Source of the DNA: UBA1227 sp045629305 | GTDB lineage: Bacteria > Bacillota > Clostridia > Oscillospirales > Acutalibacteraceae | Assembly (NCBI GenBank): GCA_045629305.1 | Contig: JAZQQZ010000032.1 | Location: 1 to 31,086 of the forward strand | Reading direction: 5' to 3' | DNA: 31,086 nucleotides | Shown here: piece after piece, positions 23,575 through 31,086 of the stretch | How the letters are laid out: each line of letters starts with the position of its first letter | Position numbering within the stretch: the stretch's first letter is position 1 | Notes under the pieces: model-generated | Database searches by the model: none | Told to the model about the DNA's origin: nothing | What the model saw: the letters and a program-made list of their open reading frames with translations, nothing else | Position numbers and translations under genes: made by a program

Positions 23575-24807
23575 CTACTTATTGTTCTCTTTATTCATCA
23601 TAGCCATTACTTTGAATGGGAGACCATAGAGGTTGATGAATCCAGTAGAATCCTTCTGATTATATACTTCATCCTCATCGAATGTAGCAAAATCAGGGTT
23701 GTAAAGTGAATATGGTGATGTAACACCTGCGTTGATAATATTGCCCTTATAGAGCTTGAATTTTACAGTACCTGTGCAAGTCTCTGTTGCCTTGTCAGCG
23801 AAAGCAGAGATTGATTCTCTAAGTGGTGAATACCACTGACCGTTGTATACTGTCTCACCAAATGTGATAGCGAGTCTCTTGAGTTCGTGTGCTGTGTACT
23901 TATCAAGACAGATTGTCTTGAGTACATCAAGTGCCTTGTAAAGAATTGTGCCGCCCGGAGTCTCATATACACCACGGCTCTTCATTCCTACCATTCTATT
24001 TTCAACTACGTCGAAAATGCCAATACCATTTGCACCGCCGATTTCGTTGAGCTTTAAGATGATGTCCTTAACGCTCATCTTTACGCCATCAACTGCAACT
24101 GGCTTGCCCTTTTCGAAGTCGATAGATACATATGTTGGAGCATCTGGTGCCTGAATTGGTGAAACACCAAGCTCGAGGAAGCCTTCCTTCTCATATGTAG
24201 GCATATTAGCAGGATCCTCAAGATCAAGACCTTCATGGCTTAAATGCCAAATGTTCTTATCTTTAGAATAATTTGTTTCTCTATTTATCTTAAGAGGTAC
24301 ATTATGGGCCTCTGCATATTCAATTTCTTCTTCTCTTGACTTGATACTCCACTCTCTCCATGGAGCGATGATTGGCATATCAGGAGCGAAAACTTTGATA
24401 GCTATTTCGAAACGAACCTGGTCGTTTCCCTTACCTGTGCAGCCATGGCAGATTGCATCTGCACCCTCTGCCTTAGCGATCTCAACGAGTCTCTTCGCAA
24501 TAAGTGGTCTTGCGAAAGATGTACCAAGAAGATATCCTTCATAATCTGCACCAATTTTAAGAGTTGGGACGATGAAATCGTCACAGAGCTCGTCGGTAAG
24601 ATCTTCGATATAGAGCTTTGAAGCGCCTGTCTTCAAAGCCTTCTCCTCGAGACCGTCGAGTTCATCACCCTGACCACAGTTACCAGAAACTGCAATAATC
24701 TCGCAGTTATTATAGTTTTCCTTAAGCCAAGGGATAATAATTGATGTGTCGAGTCCTCCTGAATAAGCGAGAACTACCTTCTTAATTTTTGACTTATCGA
24801 TTGCCAT
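23575..24807 (-). CDS. argG: Argininosuccinate synthase
   Basis: 410 residues. The enzyme joins citrulline and aspartate using ATP. The ATP-binding PP-loop AYSGGLDTS is at 14-22. SGNCGQGDELDGLEEKALKTGASKLYIEDL (split) and HGCTGKGNDQVRFE follow, with WREWSIKSREEEIEYAE later. ATG at 24807 is chosen over a longer in-frame start at 24903. AGAGGT precedes it, the family starts this way, and the extension would run across the promoter. It is followed by argH after 8 bases. Confidence 0.98.
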   Translation of the reverse strand: MAIDKSKIKKVVLAYSGGLDTSIIIPWLKENYNNCEIIAVSGNCGQGDELDGLEEKALKTGASKLYIEDLTDELCDDFIVPTLKIGADYEGYLLGTSFARPLIAKRLVEIAKAEGADAICHGCTGKGNDQVRFEIAIKVFAPDMPIIAPWREWSIKSREEEIEYAEAHNVPLKINRETNYSKDKNIWHLSHEGLDLEDPANMPTYEKEGFLELGVSPIQAPDAPTYVSIDFEKGKPVAVDGVKMSVKDIILKLNEIGGANGIGIFDVVENRMVGMKSRGVYETPGGTILYKALDVLKTICLDKYTAHELKRLAITFGETVYNGQWYSPLRESISAFADKATETCTGTVKFKLYKGNIINAGVTSPYSLYNPDFATFDEDEVYNQKDSTGFINLYGLPFKVMAMMNKENNK

Positions 24808-24850
24808 AACTATACCTCTTCTAACGTTTTGAAATAAATAAAGCATGCAT

Positions 24851-24879
24851 ATTATATACACTTTATTGCATAAAGTCAA
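24851..24879 (-). promoter_or_regulatory. Promoter of argG-argH
   Basis: On the minus strand TTGACT (24874-24879) and TATAAT (24851-24856) are 17 bases apart, 44 bases before the argG ATG. Repeat boxes lie between the two elements and just upstream. Confidence 0.88.
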
Positions 24880-24914
24880 CCATTTTATGCAAAGAAATTG
24901 CATAAAAATTCATA
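24866..24914 (-). promoter_or_regulatory. Likely ArgR operator region (ARG boxes)
   Basis: TTGCATAAA occurs at 24866-24874 and 24898-24906, and its reverse complement at 24884-24892. The last copy continues into TTGCATAAAAATTCATAG (24898-24915). That differs from the ArgR box TGAATWWWWATTCA at one core position, with a TGCAT left half. One copy lies inside the promoter spacer and one just upstream of the -35, where a bound repressor would block polymerase. The assignment to ArgR follows from the target genes and is not proven. Confidence 0.7.
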
Positions 24915-24943
24915 GTGATTTTAACCTTGCTCGGTGTTATACT
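24915..24943 (+). promoter_or_regulatory. Possible weak secA promoter
   Basis: TATACT (24938-24943) is preceded 17 bases earlier by GTGATT (24915-24920), a poor -35. A long AT-rich leader of about 55 bases follows before AAAGGAG and the secA ATG. The -35 touches the end of the arginine operator. Confidence 0.4.
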
Positions 24944-25002
24944 AATAATGTATTATTATCTTTAATATAATTTATTATTAATTATTACTTAAAGGAGAAC
25001 CT

Positions 25003-27738
25003 ATGGGAATTTTCAAATCAGTATTCGGGGATTATTCATCTAAACAAATTAAGAAGATGAACCCTATCAAAGACAAGGTACTCGCACTTGAAGACGAGTA
25101 TCGTGCAATGTCTGATGAGGAGCTCAAGGCAGTCACACCAGCCCTCAAAGAAAGACTTGCAAATGGTGAGACTCTCGACGATATTTTGCCGGAGGCATTC
25201 GCTGCCTGCGTAGAGGCATCTGACCGTGTACTCGGCATGCGCCACTATCCAGTACAGATCCTCGGTGGTATCATCCTCCATAACGGTGGTATCTCTGAGA
25301 TGAAGACAGGTGAAGGTAAGACACTTGTTGCTACCCTCCCTGCATATCTTAACGCTCTTGCTGGCAAGGGTGTTCACATCGTAACAGTAAATGATTATCT
25401 TGCTCGCCGCGACTCCGAATGGATGGGCAAGATCTATAGATTCCTAGGTCTCTCAGTTGGTCTTATAGTAAACGGTCTTGACAACGAAGCTCGTCGCAAG
25501 GCTTACAATTCAGATATCACATATGGTACCAATAACGAATTCGGTTTCGACTACCTCCGTGACAACATGGTTCAGTACAAGAACGAAAAAGTTATGCGTA
25601 CTCCATACTATGCAATCGTCGATGAGGTCGACTCAATCCTTATCGATGAGGCTCGTACACCACTTATCATCTCTGGTATGGGCACAGAGTCAACAGAGCT
25701 TTACAAGATGGCAGACAACTTCGTAAAGACTCTTACAATGACTAAGATTAAAGAGGCCGACGAAAAGGCTGAATACGAGGATGCCGGTGACGGTGACTAC
25801 ATCGTAGACGAAAAGGCTAAGACTGCTACACTCGCACAAAGCGGTGTTGAGAAAGCCGAAGCTTTCTTCCATCTCGACAACCTCATGGATGATGAGAACC
25901 AGACAATCGTTCATCATATCGACCAGGCAATCAAAGCACATGGCGTTATGCACCGCGATATCGACTATGTTGTAAAAGACGGTGAAGTTCTTATCGTTGA
26001 TGAGTTCACAGGTCGTATCATGCTTGGCCGTCGTTACAACGAAGGCCTCCACCAGGCAATTGAAGCCAAGGAAGGCGTAAACGTTCAGAGAGAGTCCAAG
26101 ACTCTTGCAACAATCACATTCCAGAACTACTTCCGTCTCTATGACAAGCTCGCTGGTATGACAGGTACAGCTATGACAGAGGCAGACGAGTTCTCAGAGA
26201 TCTATGGTTTGTTCCCAGTTGAGGTTCCAACTAACAAGCCAATGATTCGTATCGATAACCCAGATGTTATCTACAAGACAGAGAACGCTAAGTTCAATGC
26301 CGTTATCGATCGTATCGTAGAGTGCCACGAGAAAGGACAGCCAGTCCTCGTTGGTACTATCAATATCGAAAAATCAGAGCGTCTCTCTAAGATGCTCAAG
26401 AAGCGTGGCATCAAGCATGAAGTACTCAATGCTAAGAACCACGAGCGTGAGGCAGAAATCATAGCACAGGCCGGCAAATTTGGTGCTGTTACAATCGCAA
26501 CCAACATGGCCGGACGTGGTACTGATATTATGCTCGGCGGTAACCCAGAGTTCCTTGCTAAAGCAGAGCTTCGCAAGAAGGGTTACGACGAGGCAGTAAT
26601 CGCTGAGGCAACTGGATTTGCTACAACTGATGATGAGGAAATCCTCAAAGCACGTCAGCTCTTTGCCGAGCTCGAAGCTAAATACAGAGAGTCAATCAAA
26701 GACGAGGCACAGAAAGTCTGCGAGGCAGGCGGTCTTTACATCGTCGGCACAGAGCGCCATGAGGCACGCCGAATCGACAATCAGCTCCGCGGCCGTTCAG
26801 GTCGTCAGGGCGACCCTGGCGAAAGCCAGTTCTTCCTCTCAATGGAAGACGACCTCATCCGTCTCTTCGGCGGTGACCGTATGACACGCGTTATGGAGAC
26901 ACTCAATGTTGACGAGGATCTTCCAATCGAAGTTCGTATCCTCTCCAACACAGTTGAGAGCGCTCAGAAGAAACTTGAATCTCAGAACTATGCTATCCGT
27001 AAGCACGTACTCCAGTACGATGACGTTATGAATAAGCAGCGTGAGATTATCTATACACAGCGTGATCAGGTTCTTGATGAGGCTGATCTTCGCGAGAAGA
27101 TCCTCGGCATGTACGACGAGACAGTTACAAGTGCCGTAAATCTCTATTGTCCAATGGGTGCCAAGGAATCTTGGAACCTTGCAGGTCTTCGTGAATACTT
27201 CTATGGTTGGATCTTAAAATCAGAGGATTCAATTGACGATATGTCTACAAACGAGATGATTGACTACCTCATCGAGCATGGTCATGAAATCTATGCAAAG
27301 CGTGAAGAGAAGTTCACTCCTGAAATCATGCGTGATCTCGAGAGAATGATTCTTCTTCGTAACGTCGATGCCAACTGGATGGATCATATCGACGCCATGG
27401 AAGAACTCAAGACAGGTATCGGTCTCCGTGCTTATGCACAGAAGGACCCTGTTGTAATGTTCAAACTTGAAAGCTTTGATATCTTCGATGAGATGACAAC
27501 TACAATCCGTGAGAATACAGTTCGTCAGCTCTTCACAGTTCATATCCAGAAGAACGAAGTAATCAAGCGTAAGCAAGTTGCTAAAGTAACTGGTACATCA
27601 AGCGCCAGCGACAACGAAGGCGTTAAAAAGCCAGTTGTAAAGAAGGGCACTAAAGTTGGCCCTAACGATCCTTGCCCATGTGGTTCAGGAAAGAAATATA
27701 AGAAATGTTGTATGTTAAAGGACGAAGCGGAGAACTAA
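25003..27738 (+). CDS. secA: Preprotein translocase ATPase SecA
   Basis: 911 residues. SecA pushes unfolded preproteins through the SecYEG channel using ATP, working at the inner face of the membrane. ATG at 25003 follows AAAGGAG. Walker A is KTGEGKT (101-107) and the DEAD-type box is DEVDSILIDEAR (207-218). The second nucleotide-binding half is seen in TIATNMAGRGTDIMLGGNPEF and LRGRSGRQGDPGES. The C-terminal SEC-C zinc motif uses C891, C893, C902 and C903 (CPCGSGKKYKKCC). The protein is full length. A diguanylate cyclase gene starts three bases after its stop. Confidence 0.99.
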   Translation: MGIFKSVFGDYSSKQIKKMNPIKDKVLALEDEYRAMSDEELKAVTPALKERLANGETLDDILPEAFAACVEASDRVLGMRHYPVQILGGIILHNGGISEMKTGEGKTLVATLPAYLNALAGKGVHIVTVNDYLARRDSEWMGKIYRFLGLSVGLIVNGLDNEARRKAYNSDITYGTNNEFGFDYLRDNMVQYKNEKVMRTPYYAIVDEVDSILIDEARTPLIISGMGTESTELYKMADNFVKTLTMTKIKEADEKAEYEDAGDGDYIVDEKAKTATLAQSGVEKAEAFFHLDNLMDDENQTIVHHIDQAIKAHGVMHRDIDYVVKDGEVLIVDEFTGRIMLGRRYNEGLHQAIEAKEGVNVQRESKTLATITFQNYFRLYDKLAGMTGTAMTEADEFSEIYGLFPVEVPTNKPMIRIDNPDVIYKTENAKFNAVIDRIVECHEKGQPVLVGTINIEKSERLSKMLKKRGIKHEVLNAKNHEREAEIIAQAGKFGAVTIATNMAGRGTDIMLGGNPEFLAKAELRKKGYDEAVIAEATGFATTDDEEILKARQLFAELEAKYRESIKDEAQKVCEAGGLYIVGTERHEARRIDNQLRGRSGRQGDPGESQFFLSMEDDLIRLFGGDRMTRVMETLNVDEDLPIEVRILSNTVESAQKKLESQNYAIRKHVLQYDDVMNKQREIIYTQRDQVLDEADLREKILGMYDETVTSAVNLYCPMGAKESWNLAGLREYFYGWILKSEDSIDDMSTNEMIDYLIEHGHEIYAKREEKFTPEIMRDLERMILLRNVDANWMDHIDAMEELKTGIGLRAYAQKDPVVMFKLESFDIFDEMTTTIRENTVRQLFTVHIQKNEVIKRKQVAKVTGTSSASDNEGVKKPVVKKGTKVGPNDPCPCGSGKKYKKCCMLKDEAEN

Positions 27739-27741
27739 TGT

Positions 27742-28875
27742 ATGCAAAAACGTTTTAAGAAATTTCTTGGGGTTGCATATGGCCGACATCTTCCGATAAG
27801 GCAAAGGTTTTTCAACATCACCTTCACCTGCGGATTCCTTGTTGGCATTGCGGGAATTCTCGCCTGTATCATGCTTAATTCTTCAAAAGAAGCGATACTC
27901 GTATCAACCGTAATGACATTTTTATTCCCTATTTTAGCGGCTCTTGGTATTGCCGCTAAAAAAGCACAGACAGTCATTATCTACTTCTCTCTGTGCCTTG
28001 TAAATTTCATAATTTTCCCAGCTCTATATATCACAGGTGGAAATATATACTGTGGTATTCCAGCATATTTTGCATTTGGTATAGCGCTTACATTCTTCCT
28101 CACAACAGGAATCCCTGGAATTATCCTTGCGGTTCTTGAATCGGGATGGTACATTTTCGTTTATTATTTCTCGTGGTATCGAGGAGACGAAATTAACAGA
28201 ATGGTACCTGCATTTCTTGAGGAGGATGGCTACAGAAACTTCCAATTCCAAGCCGTATCTTCAAATGTACTTATGGTATGTCTTGCTGCTGGTATTCTAG
28301 CAAAGATTATTTTCCAGATGTATATTCAGGAGAGTAAGCTTGTAAACGAGTCCATAAAGGAAGTTGAGAGCCAATCGATAATCGATCCTCTCACAGCCGT
28401 TTATAATAGGCGCCATATGTATTCTTGCTTAACCGATCTTGTAAAATCATCGCATGAAGCTAAGACGCCACTTTCTGTAGTTATGTTCGATATTGACCAT
28501 TTCAAGAGTCTCAATGACACCTATGGTCATCCTCTCGGAGATAGCATACTCAAATCAATTGCCGCTGTTGTTAAGAAATCATGCCGGAAAGATGAGCTGG
28601 TAGCTCGCTACGGCGGTGAGGAATTCCTCCTCATCCTTCCAGGCTCTACAGAGGCAGACGCATTTGAGCGTGCCGAAGAGATTCGAATATGTATAGAGAG
28701 ATCTTACCTTTCACCAGAACTCCCAGAAAACGAGCCAGTCACAATAAGTGGTGGCGTCGCAACTCTGCGTGCTTCACTCGATGAAGAGAAGCTCGTCGCT
28801 CTCGCCGACAAGGCACTCTATAAAGCCAAGGAATCTGGCCGCAACAGAATAGTGAAAGGAAGTGATGTAAAATGA
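27742..28875 (+). CDS. Membrane diguanylate cyclase (GGDEF), I-site altered
   Basis: 377 residues. About six hydrophobic segments lie within 22-195, with an ITGGNIYCGIPAYFAFG stretch near 98-114. They are followed by a short signalling helix and a GGDEF domain (about 212-377). The domain has DPLTAVYNRRH, FDIDHFKSLNDTYGH with D250, and the active-site loop GGEEF (291-295), so c-di-GMP synthesis is expected. The product-inhibition site, normally RxxD five residues before GGEEF, reads RKDE (282-285), so feedback inhibition may be weakened. The start ATG is three bases after the secA stop; a modest GGAG lies within the end of secA. The 3' end overlaps the next gene by 4 bases (ATGA). Confidence 0.92.
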   Translation: MQKRFKKFLGVAYGRHLPIRQRFFNITFTCGFLVGIAGILACIMLNSSKEAILVSTVMTFLFPILAALGIAAKKAQTVIIYFSLCLVNFIIFPALYITGGNIYCGIPAYFAFGIALTFFLTTGIPGIILAVLESGWYIFVYYFSWYRGDEINRMVPAFLEEDGYRNFQFQAVSSNVLMVCLAAGILAKIIFQMYIQESKLVNESIKEVESQSIIDPLTAVYNRRHMYSCLTDLVKSSHEAKTPLSVVMFDIDHFKSLNDTYGHPLGDSILKSIAAVVKKSCRKDELVARYGGEEFLLILPGSTEADAFERAEEIRICIERSYLSPELPENEPVTISGGVATLRASLDEEKLVALADKALYKAKESGRNRIVKGSDVK

Positions 28876-30080
28876 GATTCGACTTCCAATCATTTCTAAA
28901 GGGACGAGGAATTAAAGATCCTGCTCTAAAGAAAGAGTCGTTCGACACTTTGCTTTCAATGTCCCTATTCTGTATGATTACACTCGGTGTAGTCTCCGTA
29001 TTATTACAAAAGAGCATTTATTGCATCGTTGCATATGTTGTTATAATCCTTGCTCTTCTTGCACTTTGGCTCATCAGTAGGAACCCGAAGTTTGTAAATT
29101 ATCATAAGATACTTTACATGTTCTTCTGTTTCTTCCTTGGAGACCTCTCACTCCCTGTCCTCTACTTCTTAGGCGGAGGAATCAAATGCGGTGCTCCACT
29201 AATTGGTATACTCGCAGGCGTTGCAACCATATTGCTTTTCGATAACCTGCTTATGGTTATCATGCTTGGAATACAAGGTGTATTTGCAATGCTTACATTC
29301 CTTGTAGACTATTTGGATCCATCGTATGCAATTTCATATACCGATCTCACGATTCAAGGTAGAACATATATCGATATTGCAATGTCCTCAATTCTTGTGG
29401 GACTTTCAATCGGAATCTTCCTTAGAAAACTTACATCTCTTCTTGATGACAATCAGAAGAAGGCTAAAGAACTCCTCATTCAAATTGAGGACGCATCGAC
29501 TAAGGATCCTCTTTCAGGCGCATATAATCGTCGCTATCTTATGTCCTATATCGACAACTGCATCAAGCAAGTTAAGAATGGTGAGATGAAGACATTCTCA
29601 GTACTCATGTTCGATATAGATCACTTCAAAGGCATCAATGATACCTATGGTCATCTCGCTGGAGATGACTGTATCAAGAGCCTTGTAGTCATCATGAAAT
29701 CAACACTTCGTTCCGTTGATGTAATCACACGCTACGGCGGTGAGGAGTTCATCTGCGTACTTCCTACAGCAGATGACACCCCGGCTTTCCGCCGTGCCGA
29801 ACAGATAAGACTTGCCGTTGAAGGAACACAGCTTTCAGCTGACATTGAAAAGGCCGTAACTGTAAGTTGCGGAGTTGCAATGTATAAGCCTGGAATGTCC
29901 ACAGATGAGCTTATCAGACTTGTTGATAAGAATCTCTATATTGCCAAAGAGTCAGGTAGAAATCAGACCGTATGGCACGAGGGAGGCATACCTCCTCTTT
30001 GCTATGCTGTTTATGACAACACCCTTGAGCCTGTAAAGAATAAAGGCAGACGCTTCTCAGATGCGACAAATCTTGCATAA
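28872..30080 (+). CDS. Membrane diguanylate cyclase (GGDEF), I-site intact
   Basis: 402 residues, starting at ATG 28872, which overlaps the previous stop. The N-terminal part (about 25-190) has six or so hydrophobic segments and FLGGGIKCGAPLIGILAGVA, matching the GGxxxCGxP pattern of its neighbour. The two are thus likely tandem duplicates. The GGDEF domain contains DPLSGAYNRRY, FDIDHFKGINDTYGH and GGEEF (289-293). The inhibitory RxxD is intact as RSVD (280-283), so this paralogue should be product-inhibited. A 30-residue tail (PPLCYAVYDNTLEPVKNKGRR) extends past the domain. It is followed by a strong terminator. Confidence 0.92.
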   Translation: MRFDFQSFLKGRGIKDPALKKESFDTLLSMSLFCMITLGVVSVLLQKSIYCIVAYVVIILALLALWLISRNPKFVNYHKILYMFFCFFLGDLSLPVLYFLGGGIKCGAPLIGILAGVATILLFDNLLMVIMLGIQGVFAMLTFLVDYLDPSYAISYTDLTIQGRTYIDIAMSSILVGLSIGIFLRKLTSLLDDNQKKAKELLIQIEDASTKDPLSGAYNRRYLMSYIDNCIKQVKNGEMKTFSVLMFDIDHFKGINDTYGHLAGDDCIKSLVVIMKSTLRSVDVITRYGGEEFICVLPTADDTPAFRRAEQIRLAVEGTQLSADIEKAVTVSCGVAMYKPGMSTDELIRLVDKNLYIAKESGRNQTVWHEGGIPPLCYAVYDNTLEPVKNKGRRFSDATNLA

Positions 30081-30091
30081 GGCATAATAAA

Positions 30092-30119
30092 ATCCCCGCT
30101 AGATAATTCTAGCGGGGAT
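30092..30119. terminator. Bidirectional terminator
   Basis: ATCCCCGCTAGA (30092-30103) pairs perfectly with TCTAGCGGGGAT (30108-30119) around loop TAAT. The plus strand continues ATTTATTT and the minus strand TTTATTATG, so it serves both the cyclase gene and the convergent gene at the right edge. Confidence 0.9.
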
Positions 30120-30136
30120 ATTTATTTACTTCTTAC

Positions 30137-31086
30137 TTATGCAAGGAAGCCTCTGAGAGCTTCATTACCTGTAATAAAGTTTCTACCAAAAGCGAGAACG
30201 TTTTCTTTGTCTTCCTCTGGAGGAAGTGTTGCTTGTCCATCAGGACCGATGAAATATACTGACATAAGTGTTGCATCTGAACGCATATCACTATAAAGGA
30301 ATTCAAATACCATCGGCATGTTTCCTTCTGCTGCAAGAGATACAAGATTGTCTGCATTTACATCAAACTTATCTACAACTGCCTGGATGTTAGCGTTAGA
30401 TGGCTTGTCAGATACTACTGTTGTACCGATTACAAGTTCCTTACCTTTATCCTCTGCAGGTGCTTCAACTGGAGCTGGCTCTTCAACTGGAGCCTCTTCC
30501 TCTACTGGAGCCTCTTCTTCAATAACTGGCTCTTCAGCTGGGATTTCTTCTACTGGGATTTCTTCTACTGGAGCTTCTTCAATAACTTCTGGCTCGATTA
30601 TTTCTTCAACATACTCAGAGCCTGCGAAAGCATCCTCTGCTGTTGGAAGGCCAAGTGAGTCCTCTGTTGCCTCAGATGCATCATCTGTCATTGATACTGA
30701 GAAGCCCTGCTCAAGTGGGTTGATCTCCATCTCTGGAGCCTCTTCTATAGGAGCATCAGCAAGTACTGGCTCTGCTGAAAAATCTTCGCTAATTGGCTCT
30801 GCTGTTGGAAGTACATAACCATCATCAACTGGAGCTTCCTCTGCTGGTTCAGCGAAAGCGATTGGCTCTACTGGAGCATCTTCTACTGCTGGCTCTTCGA
30901 AAGCGATTGGCTCAACTGGAGCTTCCTCTACTACTGGCTCAGCGAAAGCGATTGGCTCAACTGGAACTTCCTCTACTACTGGCTCAGCGAAAGCGATTGG
31001 CTCAACTGGTGCTTCCTCTACTACTGGCTCTTCGAAAGCGATTGGCTCAACTGGAGCTTCCTCTACTACTGGCTCTTCGAAAGCGA
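30137..31086 (-). CDS. Pro/Glu-rich repeat protein, unknown function (N-terminus beyond right edge)
   Basis: The minus-strand frame is open from the right edge to TAA at 30137, at least 316 residues. The internal ATG at 30730 is not a credible start because the same frame continues upstream in clean repeats. The visible N-terminal part is five copies of a 15-residue unit close to FAEPVVEEAPVEPIA. A less regular acidic stretch with EEIPVEEIPAEE and EEEAPVEEEAPVEE follows. The last 90 residues are a folded-looking domain (NIQAVVDKFDVNADNLVSLAAEGN ... FGRNFITGNEALRGFLA). The repeat region should be extended, stiff and negatively charged, like a spacer in cell-surface or scaffold proteins. No signal peptide or membrane span is in view, so location is unknown. 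I do not recognise the C-terminal domain. Confidence 0.8.
   Translation of the reverse strand, partial: AFEEPVVEEAPVEPIAFEEPVVEEAPVEPIAFAEPVVEEVPVEPIAFAEPVVEEAPVEPIAFEEPAVEDAPVEPIAFAEPAEEAPVDDGYVLPTAEPISEDFSAEPVLADAPIEEAPEMEINPLEQGFSVSMTDDASEATEDSLGLPTAEDAFAGSEYVEEIIEPEVIEEAPVEEIPVEEIPAEEPVIEEEAPVEEEAPVEEPAPVEAPAEDKGKELVIGTTVVSDKPSNANIQAVVDKFDVNADNLVSLAAEGNMPMVFEFLYSDMRSDATLMSVYFIGPDGQATLPPEEDKENVLAFGRNFITGNEALRGFLA
30852..31086 (-). repeat. 45-base tandem coding repeat
   Basis: Units begin at 30852, 30897, 30942, 30987, 31032 and 31077 (cut by the edge), each 45 bases with the shared core cgaaagcgattggctc. Differences between copies are few and mostly single bases, so recent duplication is likely. 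The frame is kept. Confidence 0.92.

Noticed and set aside
24808..24903. Upstream in-frame start of argG
   Set aside because: It would cover the promoter and operator and adds residues not found in the family; the ribosome binding site marks 24807.
30852..31086. Regular 45-base repeats that could suggest a CRISPR array
   Set aside because: There are no variable spacers; the whole unit repeats in frame and encodes a 15-residue protein repeat.

Overview
The window looks like chromosome from a Gram-positive anaerobe of the Bacillota, class Clostridia. The support is strong AGGAGG-type ribosome binding sites, consensus TTGACA/TATAAT promoters, a SecA ending in a SEC-C zinc motif, a cysteine-rich S18, a prolyl-tRNA editing protein of the PrdX type, and a B. 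subtilis-like dnaX-ebfC-recR order. No species can be named from the sequence alone. Most genes prefer CCA, ACA, CTC, ATC and GAC codons. The first 1.5 kb does not: it prefers CCG, ACG and TTT.

Layout. Positions 1-1502 hold two phage-like genes on the minus strand (a BppU-like baseplate or tail protein cut by the left edge, and a terminase-small-subunit-like HTH protein) and a DUF1648-like membrane protein on the plus strand. They stop at an initiator tRNA-Met gene (minus) that has its own promoter and terminator, and the codon style changes there. From 9106 down to 1659 a minus-strand series carries a RING/DUF2628 membrane protein, pth, mfd, an ABC ATPase with its permease, a Lys/Ala-rich membrane protein and a 58-residue membrane protein. 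A divergent promoter pair at 9132-9177 separates this series from prfB (plus), which is read without the usual programmed frameshift. prfB is followed by rpsF-ssb-rpsR behind a perfect consensus promoter and a structured leader.

Positions 11499-15177 (minus) hold rlmB and, downstream of it, a 969-residue membrane protein that I read as a catalytically dead P-type ATPase with a long acidic N-terminal arm. Positions 15300-22118 (plus) hold SRP RNA, dnaX, ebfC, recR, smpB, tmRNA, a trans-editing deacylase, a metallo-beta-lactamase-fold hydrolase and a geranylgeranyl-reductase-like flavoprotein. The arginine genes argG-argH run on the minus strand, with an ArgR-type operator over their promoter. 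secA and two tandem membrane diguanylate cyclases follow on the plus strand. The right edge cuts a Pro/Glu-rich protein built on 15-residue repeats.

Functional theme. Much of the window serves translation and its quality control: initiator tRNA, Pth, RF2, S6, S18, RlmB, SmpB with tmRNA, and tRNA editing. Replication and repair (Mfd, SSB, DnaX, RecR) and protein export (SRP RNA, SecA) make up most of the rest. The best lead for something undescribed is the degenerate P-type ATPase co-oriented with rlmB. Next are the Lys-rich membrane protein with its 58-residue partner, the unusual tmRNA tag, and the sharp compositional break at the initiator tRNA.
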